Of a DNA stretch of 21,023 bases, positions 1-8,108 are shown one piece after another. The notes beneath the pieces were generated by a model. It worked only from the letters and a program-made list of their open reading frames with translations, did no database searches and was not told where the DNA came from. This DNA comes from CAZZCU01 sp964652825 (GTDB lineage: Bacteria; Bdellovibrionota_B; Oligoflexia; Oligoflexales; CAZZCU01). Location: positions 1-21,023 of the forward strand of contig CAZZCU010000033.1 of the NCBI GenBank assembly GCA_964652825.1. Direction: 5' to 3'. Both the position numbers and the translations under genes were made by a program. Position 1 is the first letter of the stretch. The number at the start of each line of letters is the position of its first letter.

Positions 1-19
1 CATGTCAGCCAATGACATG
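1..19. repeat. Short perfect inverted repeat at window edge
   Basis: CATGTCA (1-7) and TGACATG (13-19) form a perfect 7-bp stem around a 5-base loop. It lies about 30 bases beyond the stop codon of the large minus-strand gene, where a transcript end could fall. No T-run follows the stem within the window, so it is not a clear intrinsic terminator, and the structure may continue outside the window. Confidence 0.35.
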
Positions 20-51
20 AGGCTTATGGGGCAACAGACAAGTAGAGCAGT

Positions 52-2646
52 TTACAATATCGTCGCAAGCTGTTGCAGATTGGGCGGAACCGCAACGCGA
101 CTATAGGAACCCTTCGCGCGCCGATAATTCGTATACTCATCACTCAGCAGCCACGTCTCCAGCGACCACAGAATATTCACCGGCGCCCGCATGGTGTGCA
201 AAGAATTCAGCGCCTGATAATGACTTTGATGAATCATGGTTGCCAACCGGCTGAGGAACAACACCAGGATTTCGACCCCCCGCTCGTCGCTGATCTTGGT
301 GCATAAAACCGAGACATCATACCAGGCCGAGCGCTGCTCGGGCGACAGGCCGCGCAGCCAGCGCGCAACTTTCAACGAATAACGACTCAAATCCTGTCGC
401 GTCGCCAAACGCGGAATCAAATCCTGAATTTGCTCGTGCAGATGCGATAACTTCCAGTTCCACGCGTTCAAGCCCAGACGCCCTGCCAGCCGCACCAGTA
501 AAAAGCTCCAGGTATTGCTTGGCATGACCTGTACAAATGCCGGCAACTGCGCCGGCGTTGTATAACCCTGGAAGCTGAAACGATACATTTTCTTTTGCGC
601 CGGCAGCCAATCGATCCGCGTCAGCATCTTGTCCACATCTTCCTCGAAACTTTGTGCCAAGGGTGCTGGAGCTTTATAAGGTTTTGCTCCGGTATCAAGG
701 ATTGCCAACAACTCCGGTAGCTCAGGACCCACTTTTAACAGTGCATTGACTAAACGCTGCTCTTGCTGCGAAAAACCCATCATCGCTAACTTCAACTCGG
801 CTTCACCCGGAATCACCGCCGCATATTCGGTACGACGCTCCCCGGAAATACCCCAGGATTGCACCATGGACTTGGCCAATACCTTACGCGACATCAGAAT
901 ACTGGCAACCCGCCAGCATAAATCATGCGTGCCCATACGTCCCGCCAACTGCCACAAACAATCAAGATCGGTATTCGTCAAATGCGAAATCATCGCGCGT
1001 TTGGTGATAATTTTTATCTCAAGGTCAACGTCACCTTTAGCCCGCGCCACATGCTGCAATTTGACCAGAACGCTATAGGACGGTGATTGCGTCTCGCACA
1101 GATACTCCTCAATATCAGAACCCGCGACATGCAACGCCTCGGCGGCGATACGCAATTGTCGCAACATCTGTACTCGCTGCGCTTCCGCCATGTGCGGCAT
1201 TTTAGTGATCGCCCCTAACGATGCGCGATGCAATTCACTCCAGGTCAGCGGCAACTGCCATTCAGCGAAATCCTGCGCCATGCTGTACAAATCACGTGCG
1301 CGCCAGAGTGCATCTTCATTGACGACCGCTGCATTAACATATTCATGCAGCATTCCGACTGCCGCCCAGAACAAATCCCGTGAATTCTTTGGCGTCGTAC
1401 CATTTGTCAGAGGTCGCCAAAGCGCCCGATCAAGATCACTCGGCTGAAACACCAGTGCATGCTCTTTGAAGAGCACCCACAAATAGGGCAAGGCTTCATC
1501 CAAATCACGGAATTCATACAACAGCGCCGCGAACTCCTCGATAGCATCAGCTTGCTTAGGAATCAGACGCAACGGCTCCGCCAGTAGAGTATTGACCGAG
1601 CCACGCTCATTGCGACGAGCCTCGTCAGATATCCGCAAACGCTCCATGGCCTGGCGCAACATCTTGAGGCGCTGTCGCCAATTCTGCTCAACAAAAATAA
1701 CCTGCGGCAATGAATCCATTGCCGGCAATTGCTTCTCGGCCAGCAACTGCACGGCTAACTGTGCCGCATCCGGGTGTTGTTCCGATCCTTGTTCGACCAT
1801 CAGTAAAATGCGACGGGCCTCATCGGCAAAACCCACCTCGTTAGCGGCGGCGCCAACCGCAAGAGCCAGCTGACTAACATCAAACTGCACCAGATGCCCG
1901 TATTCACGCACGGCTTTGACGCAAGCGGTCTCATACTTGCGGAAATAATCAAATACCGGCTCCATCTGATTAGCCGCAACATACGAATAAAGGATATAAA
2001 GGCGTTCGACATCCGTCGGCTGTAAAGCCTGTTGATTACGAACGATTGCACGCTTTAGCAGATCGTGCTCGCCAATTTGCCACAGCTGCAAAACCAGAAT
2101 GGCTCGTAGTTTAGGATGAATAAAACCAAAGTAAGCAAAACCATCGTCAGCGAATTCCATACACAACGCGCTAACATCGCCGACGTTGCCATGCAACGCC
2201 GCCAATTCAACAATCTTTGCCGCGACCTCGGCATCTCTCTCAAGCGCATACCATTGCCGGGCGATCGGTTGAATCTGCGCCCACGGCGTATCCGAACGCA
2301 CCAACTGGCGAATACGTAAGCGCACACGATCGAGCTCGGCGCGCGGATCAGCGATTTCCCCCGACTGCACCTCACTGCTCAGCCATGCGGCTCCCAGATC
2401 AGACAACAACGCCTCGGATGACGGCGCGTTTGTCGTTGCTTTGTCATTGGTTGGTGTCGCGCGCTCCGCTGCTAACCCATCCAGGCCGTCTTCAATAACC
2501 TGCCGCAACAACAACTTGGTATTTTCAGAAATTTCCTGAAGAGCGCGACCACGATACAAACGTACCAGACGCAAATAGTCAGCACGCCCCGCCCACGGCA
2601 ATCCCGAGGACGCGGCGAAATCTTTAGAATCGCGATGATCATCCAT
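52..2646 (-). CDS. Large helical protein of unknown function
   Basis: I do not recognise this protein. It is about 864 residues long and predicted cytoplasmic: there is no signal peptide or clear membrane segment. The sequence is rich in Leu, Ala, Arg, Glu and Gln in amphipathic runs through most of its length. This suggests an alpha-solenoid or TPR-like scaffold, although no canonical TPR consensus is obvious. A low-complexity Ala/Thr/Asn stretch near residues 60-80 looks like a linker between a short N-terminal helical part and the main body. The C-terminal part is richer in Trp and Tyr. I chose the ATG at 2646 (protein begins MDDHRDSKDF); a TTG four codons upstream is also in frame. The gene is divergent from the NtrC-type regulator, so the two may share control. 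It stands alone as a transcription unit as far as the window shows. The long uninterrupted frame makes it a real gene; its function is open. Confidence 0.85.
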   Translation of the reverse strand: MDDHRDSKDFAASSGLPWAGRADYLRLVRLYRGRALQEISENTKLLLRQVIEDGLDGLAAERATPTNDKATTNAPSSEALLSDLGAAWLSSEVQSGEIADPRAELDRVRLRIRQLVRSDTPWAQIQPIARQWYALERDAEVAAKIVELAALHGNVGDVSALCMEFADDGFAYFGFIHPKLRAILVLQLWQIGEHDLLKRAIVRNQQALQPTDVERLYILYSYVAANQMEPVFDYFRKYETACVKAVREYGHLVQFDVSQLALAVGAAANEVGFADEARRILLMVEQGSEQHPDAAQLAVQLLAEKQLPAMDSLPQVIFVEQNWRQRLKMLRQAMERLRISDEARRNERGSVNTLLAEPLRLIPKQADAIEEFAALLYEFRDLDEALPYLWVLFKEHALVFQPSDLDRALWRPLTNGTTPKNSRDLFWAAVGMLHEYVNAAVVNEDALWRARDLYSMAQDFAEWQLPLTWSELHRASLGAITKMPHMAEAQRVQMLRQLRIAAEALHVAGSDIEEYLCETQSPSYSVLVKLQHVARAKGDVDLEIKIITKRAMISHLTNTDLDCLWQLAGRMGTHDLCWRVASILMSRKVLAKSMVQSWGISGERRTEYAAVIPGEAELKLAMMGFSQQEQRLVNALLKVGPELPELLAILDTGAKPYKAPAPLAQSFEEDVDKMLTRIDWLPAQKKMYRFSFQGYTTPAQLPAFVQVMPSNTWSFLLVRLAGRLGLNAWNWKLSHLHEQIQDLIPRLATRQDLSRYSLKVARWLRGLSPEQRSAWYDVSVLCTKISDERGVEILVLFLSRLATMIHQSHYQALNSLHTMRAPVNILWSLETWLLSDEYTNYRRAKGSYSRVAVPPNLQQLATIL

Positions 2647-2681
2647 GACGCATCTCAATCTTATCTGCTCGATTATTGATC

Positions 2682-2687
2682 ATTATA
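2682..2687 (-). promoter_or_regulatory. Possible -10 box for the large minus-strand gene
   Basis: A perfect TATAAT on the minus strand lies 36 bases upstream of the chosen ATG at 2646. The position where a -35 box would be expected is GC-rich and does not resemble TTGACA, so either an activator is needed or the match is chance in an AT-rich region. Confidence 0.3.
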
Positions 2688-2734
2688 TTGTACCATGGCT
2701 GCCGGGCGACGGCCCCCGCCCCCTTCGGCTTATT

Positions 2735-2775
2735 AATCATTAAAAATCTTAATAATTATTAAAATTTTAATGATT
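2735..2775. repeat. AT-rich nested palindrome in divergent promoter region
   Basis: An outer perfect 11-bp inverted repeat, AATCATTAAAA (2735-2745) and TTTTAATGATT (2765-2775), encloses a perfect 14-bp palindrome TTAATAATTATTAA (2749-2762). The two centres differ by only half a base. The element lies in the 229-base gap between two divergent genes and just upstream of a candidate promoter for the response regulator. A dimeric regulator site or a cruciform-prone element are both possible. I see no other gene in this gap. Confidence 0.6.
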
Positions 2776-2779
2776 TTAA

Positions 2780-2806
2780 TTGACTCCATGGCAATAATCA
2801 TATAAG
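2780..2806 (+). promoter_or_regulatory. Candidate promoter of the response regulator operon
   Basis: TTGACT (2780-2785) and TATAAG (2801-2806) resemble sigma-70 -35 and -10 boxes, with a short 15-base spacer. They lie about 70 bases upstream of the ATG at 2876 and directly beside the nested palindrome. A ribosome binding site AAAGGAG precedes the gene by about ten bases. The short spacer makes this only a candidate. Confidence 0.35.
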
Positions 2807-2875
2807 TAATACAATTCGTATCTCTTTGAAATGACAGACTTTATCTAGATTTTTAGTTAAAGGAGCAAGTCAGCC

Positions 2876-4348
2876 ATGCTACGCGCCTTGGTCGTAGACG
2901 ATGATGAAACCCTGCGCATGACTGTCCGCGCCGCCGTCGAATCACGTGGCTATCAAGTCGAGGAAGCCGAGGACGGCGTCGCCGCCATGGAGATGTTTGC
3001 GGCTAAAGGCCCGTTTGATGTGGTCTTACTGGACGTGAATATGCCGCGCATGAATGGCTTGGATGCGCTTGCCAAAATCAAAGAAACCAATCCCAAGACT
3101 TTATGCTTGGTCATGACCGCTTACTCCAATGTCAAATGCGCTGTTACCGCCATTAAAAACGGCGCCTACGACTATATCGAAAAACCCGTTGATGGTGACC
3201 GTATCCTCAGTCTGATCGATGCGGCAATGGCGGCCAGCAATATGGTGGAAGTCGCTGCCTATTCTGCCCCGCAATTACAACTGCAATTTGCCGAAGATCG
3301 CCCCATCATTGGCTCGTCATCACCGATGAACGCGGTCTTCGATATTATTTACCGTCTCTCCAAAGTAGAAACGACCGTACTGATTCGCGGCGAGAGCGGT
3401 ACCGGCAAAGAACTTGTCGCGCGCGCAATTCATTTTAATTCGCATCGCAAGAAAGGTCCGTTTGTTGCGGTTAACCTGGCAGCGATCCCCGAAAATCTGA
3501 TCGAAAGCGAATTATTCGGACACGAAAAGGGCTCGTTTACCGGTGCTGATAAACGCAAACTTGGCAAATTCCAGTTCGCCGCCGGCGGTACGCTGTTTCT
3601 TGACGAAATCGGTGACATCAGTCAGCAGATGCAGGTTAAAATCCTGCGCGTACTCCAGGAAAAACGTCTGACCCCGGTTGGCTCGAACCAGGAAGAAGCC
3701 ACGGACGTCCGCATCATTGCCGCCACTAGTCGGCCGCTGGAAAAAATGATCGAAACCAACACATTCCGCGCTGATTTATTTTATCGCCTGAATGTCATGC
3801 CCATACACTTACCGAGTTTGCGGGATCGCCGCGAAGATATCGCATCGTTGACCGACTACATGATCAAGAAGTTCAACGATCTGCACGGTCGTTCAATTCA
3901 AGGCATCGATAAACTGGCGCTCAATGCTTTGCGCTTACATTCATGGCCCGGCAATATTCGTGAGCTGGAGAACGTTATTGAGCACGCCTTTATTATGGAG
4001 CCGTCGGCGACCATACTATCGCTTGCATCGCTGCCGGAACACTTGCGTCTTCTTGTACAAAAACGCGAAGGCGCCTCGACAACCATGCCAGCAGCGGCTA
4101 TGGACATCGACACCAATGCCGCCGCCAACGCGGAAGCCGAAACCAGCAGCAATCTCATCGGCGATTTCGCACCATTGAATTATCCGGTGCTGAAAGAAAA
4201 ATTTGAGCGGGAATTTATTGTTCGCGCTCTTAAAGCCTTCAATGGTCGAATAAATCAAACTGCCGAACACACGCAGATGACAAAAGTCACGCTTTTACGT
4301 AAACTCGAAAAATACGGAATCAATCCGCGCGAGTATCAACGTCATTAA
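2876..4348 (+). CDS. NtrC-family sigma-54-dependent response regulator
   Basis: This 490-residue protein is a phosphorylation-dependent activator of sigma-54 RNA polymerase. The receiver domain (about 1-120) has the acidic pocket D8-D10, phospho-acceptor D53, T81 and K103. The AAA+ domain (about 143-375) has Walker A GESGTGKE at 172-179, the sigma-54 contact loop as GSFTGA at 219-224 (usual form GAFTGA) and Walker B LFLDE ending at 243-244. After an Ala/Thr/Glu-rich linker, a Fis-type helix-turn-helix ends the protein. No histidine kinase gene is adjacent, so the partner kinase is elsewhere (orphan regulator). It is the first gene of a tight operon with lgt 15 bases downstream. AtoC, NtrC and ZraR are relatives, but the target genes cannot be told from the sequence. 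I see no clear -24/-12 element nearby. Confidence 0.95.
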   Translation: MLRALVVDDDETLRMTVRAAVESRGYQVEEAEDGVAAMEMFAAKGPFDVVLLDVNMPRMNGLDALAKIKETNPKTLCLVMTAYSNVKCAVTAIKNGAYDYIEKPVDGDRILSLIDAAMAASNMVEVAAYSAPQLQLQFAEDRPIIGSSSPMNAVFDIIYRLSKVETTVLIRGESGTGKELVARAIHFNSHRKKGPFVAVNLAAIPENLIESELFGHEKGSFTGADKRKLGKFQFAAGGTLFLDEIGDISQQMQVKILRVLQEKRLTPVGSNQEEATDVRIIAATSRPLEKMIETNTFRADLFYRLNVMPIHLPSLRDRREDIASLTDYMIKKFNDLHGRSIQGIDKLALNALRLHSWPGNIRELENVIEHAFIMEPSATILSLASLPEHLRLLVQKREGASTTMPAAAMDIDTNAAANAEAETSSNLIGDFAPLNYPVLKEKFEREFIVRALKAFNGRINQTAEHTQMTKVTLLRKLEKYGINPREYQRH

Positions 4349-4363
4349 GAAAGCCAAGTAGGC

Positions 4364-5158
4364 GTGATAACGTTCCCTGAAATTGACCCGGTGATTATCT
4401 CTCTGGGACCATTGCAACTGCGCTGGTACTCAATGATGTATATCATCGGCATGATCGCCGTGGCGGCGTTTCTGCGTTACTCATCCAAGCGCGGCACCCT
4501 CAAAATGACTGTCGAACAAATCGAAGGCCTGATGATCTACGGCATGCTCGGCATGATTATCGGTGCACGTCTGACGTATGTATTTGTTTATAACCCCGGT
4601 TACTACCTTGCTAATCCAGCTGAGATTCCTGCTGTCTGGAAAGGTGGCTTGTCTTTCCATGGTGCTTTCGTCGGCATTTGTCTGGCCACTCTGCTCTTCT
4701 GCAAAAAGCATCACATCGATTTTTTCAATGTTACTGATCACATTGCGCTCTCGTCACCGATCGGCCTGGGTTTTGGACGGCTGGGCAATTTTATTAATGG
4801 CGAGTTGTGGGGACGAGTTACGGATGCTCCGTGGGGCATGGTTTTCCCAGGGGCTGGCCCGCTGCCGCGCCACCCGTCACAACTCTATCAAGCCTTTACC
4901 GAAGGCCTGGTGTTACTCGCCGCCATGTGGATTGTTCGTTCGTTTCGACCGCAAGTCGGTGTGATTAGCGGCGCCTGGGTCTTATGCTACGGCGTACTGC
5001 GTTTTATTGTCGAATTTTTCCGCGAACCAGACGCTCAGCTTGGTTTTGTTCTGGGCCCGTTCTCTATGGGCCAAATCCTATGTGCGCTCATGGTGTTATT
5101 TGGCGGCGGCCTAATGGTGTACTTCTCCAGTCGATCCGTATCGAGCGTTAAGAAATGA
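4364..5158 (+). CDS. lgt: Prolipoprotein diacylglyceryl transferase
   Basis: Lgt transfers diacylglycerol from phosphatidylglycerol to the lipobox cysteine of prolipoproteins in the inner membrane, the first step of lipoprotein maturation. The 264-residue length is normal and several hydrophobic membrane segments are visible. The family signature GLGFGRLGNFINGELWGR is at residues 134-151 and includes the conserved R139, N142 and E147. H99 sits in the conserved SFHG motif, and R220 in the late motif RFIVEFFREPD matches an essential Arg of the family. The start is a GTG; the resulting N-terminus (MITFPEIDPVI) matches the usual beginning. It lies 15 bases after the response regulator and overlaps ruvC by four bases (ATGA), which suggests translational coupling. 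Several predicted lipoproteins in this window would be its substrates. Confidence 0.97.
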   Translation: MITFPEIDPVIISLGPLQLRWYSMMYIIGMIAVAAFLRYSSKRGTLKMTVEQIEGLMIYGMLGMIIGARLTYVFVYNPGYYLANPAEIPAVWKGGLSFHGAFVGICLATLLFCKKHHIDFFNVTDHIALSSPIGLGFGRLGNFINGELWGRVTDAPWGMVFPGAGPLPRHPSQLYQAFTEGLVLLAAMWIVRSFRPQVGVISGAWVLCYGVLRFIVEFFREPDAQLGFVLGPFSMGQILCALMVLFGGGLMVYFSSRSVSSVKK

Positions 5159-5709
5159 GCGCGAGGCTGCGCATTCTTGGTATCGATCCTGGGTCTTTAG
5201 TTGCCGGCTTTGCCTGTCTCGAAGCCACCAAAGCGCAACCAATGCAGCCCCATGACTTTAAGGTCGCCGACGTCGGCGTCATCCGCATCCACAAAAATCT
5301 GGAACTCGCCGAGCGCATCGGCCATCTCCATGACTCATTGCATCAAATCATCACCGATCTGCGTCCGCACGCCTGCATCATTGAACGCGCTTTCTACGGC
5401 CTGAACGCCAATACCACGATTCGTCTTGGCGAAGCTCGCGGAGCAGTCATTGCCGCGGCACGGCGTCATAAACTGCCAGTGCATGAGATAACGCCAGCGC
5501 AGGTAAAAAAAATCATTACCGGGAATGGCCGAGCCAGCAAAGAACAGGTACAACAATCCATACAGATGCTCTTGCGACTAAAGCCCATGACAGGACCATT
5601 TGATGCCACGGATGCACTAGCCATTGCTCTATGTTATGGCCTGGCACAAGCCGGCGCAGCGATATCACCCGATAGTCTTTTTGGTTCGACGACGGGTATG
5701 AGTTTTTAA
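5155..5709 (+). CDS. ruvC: Crossover junction endodeoxyribonuclease RuvC
   Basis: RuvC cuts Holliday junctions during recombination as a dimer working with RuvAB. At 184 residues it is slightly longer than the E. coli protein. The four catalytic acids of the RNase H-like fold are visible: D11 in GIDPG, E77 in IIERAF, and D150 and D153 in FDATDALAIA. The spacing D11 to E77 is about seven residues longer than in E. coli because of an insertion near residues 25-40. The start overlaps the lgt stop codon (ATGA). No ruvA or ruvB lies beside it, so the usual ruvCAB cluster is split here. The permease gene follows after 12 bases. Confidence 0.95.
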   Translation: MSARLRILGIDPGSLVAGFACLEATKAQPMQPHDFKVADVGVIRIHKNLELAERIGHLHDSLHQIITDLRPHACIIERAFYGLNANTTIRLGEARGAVIAAARRHKLPVHEITPAQVKKIITGNGRASKEQVQQSIQMLLRLKPMTGPFDATDALAIALCYGLAQAGAAISPDSLFGSTTGMSF

Positions 5710-5721
5710 GGTAAATTTTCT

Positions 5722-6969
5722 ATGAACTTTTCTCAGTTTGTTGCGTTGCGATATTTAAAAGCCAATCGTGACAACCGGTTTTTCTCGTGGATCGCCATTC
5801 TTTCCATCTTGGGAATTGCCATCAGCGTTGCCGCAATGGTTGTGGTTCTGTCAGTCATCAACGGCTTTAAGACCGAGCTTCGTGATCGCTTTCTGCACGC
5901 CAACGCTCACATCCTCGCTTATCGCCATCCAGCCGGCATGGAAGCACCCGAGCGTTGGGAAGATACGGTATACAAAGACTTTGGCAAAGATGTCACCGGC
6001 ATCTCTCCTTTTGTGCATTCGGAGTCCATGGTACGTAACGGCTCCATCATGCAAGGCGTACTGGTACGCGGCCTCAGTCCGCGCGCGCGCGAAAAAGTAC
6101 AGAAATCCGGCAACCTGATTCAACCACCAAGCGCCTTGGATATTTTGCAAGCCGAGATTGATCACTATCAAACCAGCCGCAGTATTCCACCCGTGCCAGC
6201 GGTTGTCGTTGGCAGCGGCTTACTTCGGATCCTCAATGCCAAAATCGGCGATACCATCGAACTGGTGATCCCCAGCGCGAGCGAGGACTCCTCTGTTCGC
6301 ACGCTCAAAGTCGTGGGCACTTATGACTCCGGACTCAAACATTATGACAATCGCATCTTGGCGATCAGCCTACGCACCGCGCAAACTTTCTTCAACATGG
6401 GTGATCGCGTCACCGGCCTTGAGATTGGCTTACGTAATCCTGATGGCAGCCCAGATGTCGCTCAACGCATGCAGGACAAATACTCGCTACAGATTCGCGA
6501 ATGGCAATCATTCAATCGACCGCTGTTTGACGCAATTCAGATGGAACGTGGCGTGATTTTTCTAATCGTCTCACTGACCGCATTAGTGGCCAGTTTCAAT
6601 ATCCTGACAACGTTATTTGTTTCCGTAACCCAAAAACAACGTGATGTTTCCATCCTGAAAGCTCTCGGCGCCTCTAACAAACAAATCATCAGACTGTTTA
6701 TCAATCAGGGTATATATATGGGCATCATCGGTGCAAGCATCGGCTTGGTCTTGGCTTTCATGATCAGCCAACTGCTCGAACGCTACAAATTTATTGATTT
6801 GCCTGATCCCTATTTCCTCTCAAGTCTGCCAGTAAACTATGACATTACTGTGTATCTGGGAATCGCCACGCTATCGGTTGCAGGTTGCATTATCGCCGGA
6901 ATTTTCCCCGCCTATGTCGCCGCCCGCGTAAACCCCAGCGAAGGCTTTCGTGGTGCTCGGCACGTCTAA
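5722..6969 (+). CDS. lolC: LolC/LolE-type lipoprotein-releasing permease
   Basis: This is the membrane subunit of the ABC transporter that extracts mature lipoproteins from the inner membrane and hands them to LolA. The 415-residue length is typical. The start (FVALRYLKANRDNRFFSWIA) and the first membrane helix (about 22-45, with SILGIAISVAAM) match LolC/LolE. A large periplasmic MacB-like domain (about 46-270) follows, then three C-terminal helices of an FtsX domain, with KQRDVSILKALGAS as the cytoplasmic coupling segment. LolC and LolE cannot be told apart with certainty. It is the last gene of the operon and ends 26 bases from the convergent dnaJ. No LolD ATPase is adjacent, which is unusual because lolC, lolD and lolE commonly cluster. 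An SD-like AAGG precedes the ATG. Confidence 0.9.
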   Translation: MNFSQFVALRYLKANRDNRFFSWIAILSILGIAISVAAMVVVLSVINGFKTELRDRFLHANAHILAYRHPAGMEAPERWEDTVYKDFGKDVTGISPFVHSESMVRNGSIMQGVLVRGLSPRAREKVQKSGNLIQPPSALDILQAEIDHYQTSRSIPPVPAVVVGSGLLRILNAKIGDTIELVIPSASEDSSVRTLKVVGTYDSGLKHYDNRILAISLRTAQTFFNMGDRVTGLEIGLRNPDGSPDVAQRMQDKYSLQIREWQSFNRPLFDAIQMERGVIFLIVSLTALVASFNILTTLFVSVTQKQRDVSILKALGASNKQIIRLFINQGIYMGIIGASIGLVLAFMISQLLERYKFIDLPDPYFLSSLPVNYDITVYLGIATLSVAGCIIAGIFPAYVAARVNPSEGFRGARHV

Positions 6970-6995
6970 TATCCGGAATGTTTTATGATGGTTGA

Positions 6996-8102
6996 TTATT
7001 CGCCGAACATGCGCTGAAAAAAGCCACCGCTGCCACTGCCGAGATTGTCTTCGCCGGCAATCTCGGCATATTTTTGCAACAACTCGCGTTGCTCTTTGGA
7101 TAATCTTTTCGGAACGACGACTTCCAATTCAACATGAAGATCACCGCGGCCAATGCCTTTGATGTGCGGCACGCCGGAACCACGGAGCGTGATACGTTGA
7201 CCATGTTGTGCACCGGGTGGCACATCGATAGTGCGTTCATCGTCAAGTGTCGGAATCTTCAGCTGACAACCCAACGCCGCTTGCGCGATACCAATTTTTT
7301 GCACATAAGTAAGATCGATACCATCGCGCTGAAAATGCTTGCTCTCACGGACGCGCAACACGACATATAAATCACCGGCTAAACCCGGCTGCGATCCTTC
7401 TTCGCCTTCGCTCCCGATACGTAAGCGCATGCCGTCATCTACACCGGCTGGTACTTTCACAGTTAGTTGACGCTTCTTGTTGACGATGCCTTTGCCGCGA
7501 CATTCTTCACAAGCTTCCTTGACCGTGCTGCCTTGACCACCGCAACGTGGACATGTCACCGCTACTGCGAAGAAACCCTGACTCTGTCGCACTTGACCGA
7601 TGCCACCGCAGGTACGACACTGCTCGCGCTTGGTCCCAGGTTTAGCGCCGGTACCTTCACACGGCGTGCACGCCGTTTCCTTCTCAAATTCAATTTCCTT
7701 TTCAACACCGAAGACGGCTTCTTCAAAATCAATGGTCAAATCATAGCGCAGATCGGCACCCCGGCGAGCCCGACGTCCGCCGCCACCAGTACTAAAGCCA
7801 AAGAACTCCTCGAAGATCGAGCCAAAACTCGAGAACACGTCATGCACGTCACTGAAACCATGGAAGCCTTGACCACTTAGTCCCTTATGCCCAAAACGAT
7901 CGTAGACCGAGCGCTTCTGCGCATCGGAGAGTACCTCGTAAGCTTCCGACGCTTCTTTGAATTTATCTTCGGCGGCCTTGTCACCTTGATTGCGGTCCGG
8001 ATGATATTGGAGCGCCAACTTACGATACGAGGCTTTAATCGTCGAACCGTCGGCATCACGTGACACCTGTAAAATTTCGTAATAATCGCGTTTCTCAGAC
8101 AT
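6996..8102 (-). CDS. dnaJ: Chaperone protein DnaJ
   Basis: DnaJ is the Hsp40 co-chaperone that delivers unfolded proteins to DnaK and stimulates its ATPase in the cytoplasm. The 368 residues contain all type I parts in order: J domain with HPD at 34-36, a Gly/Phe-rich region (about 72-108), four CxxCxGxG zinc motifs (beginning CTPC, CRTC, CPRC and CEEC), two beta-domains, and a short C-terminal tail. The Gly/Phe region is short and ends in a Gly/Arg run. The wording of the central part (RYDLTIDFEEAVFGVEKEIE) resembles deltaproteobacterial DnaJ more than the E. coli form; this is inference. It is the last gene of an operon after panB with a gap of 6 bases, and a weak AAGAG ribosome binding site lies in the last codons of panB. 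dnaK and grpE are not adjacent, so it may be a second DnaJ. Confidence 0.95.
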   Translation of the reverse strand: MSEKRDYYEILQVSRDADGSTIKASYRKLALQYHPDRNQGDKAAEDKFKEASEAYEVLSDAQKRSVYDRFGHKGLSGQGFHGFSDVHDVFSSFGSIFEEFFGFSTGGGGRRARRGADLRYDLTIDFEEAVFGVEKEIEFEKETACTPCEGTGAKPGTKREQCRTCGGIGQVRQSQGFFAVAVTCPRCGGQGSTVKEACEECRGKGIVNKKRQLTVKVPAGVDDGMRLRIGSEGEEGSQPGLAGDLYVVLRVRESKHFQRDGIDLTYVQKIGIAQAALGCQLKIPTLDDERTIDVPPGAQHGQRITLRGSGVPHIKGIGRGDLHVELEVVVPKRLSKEQRELLQKYAEIAGEDNLGSGSGGFFQRMFGE

Positions 8103-8108
8103 CCGTCA

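Noticed and set aside
2701..2713. GCCG-CGGC hairpin upstream of the large minus-strand gene as a terminator
   Set aside because: The stem is only 4 bp, no T-run follows, and it lies upstream of both divergent genes where no transcript should end.
2786..2800. Possible sigma-54 (-24/-12) promoter around ATGGCA upstream of the NtrC-type regulator
   Set aside because: The GG element lacks a correctly spaced GC element (TTGC-like) downstream.
7467..7880. Plus-strand open frame of 137 codons inside dnaJ
   Set aside because: It is antisense to the conserved zinc-finger region of dnaJ, and its Thr/Ala-rich translation matches no family I know.
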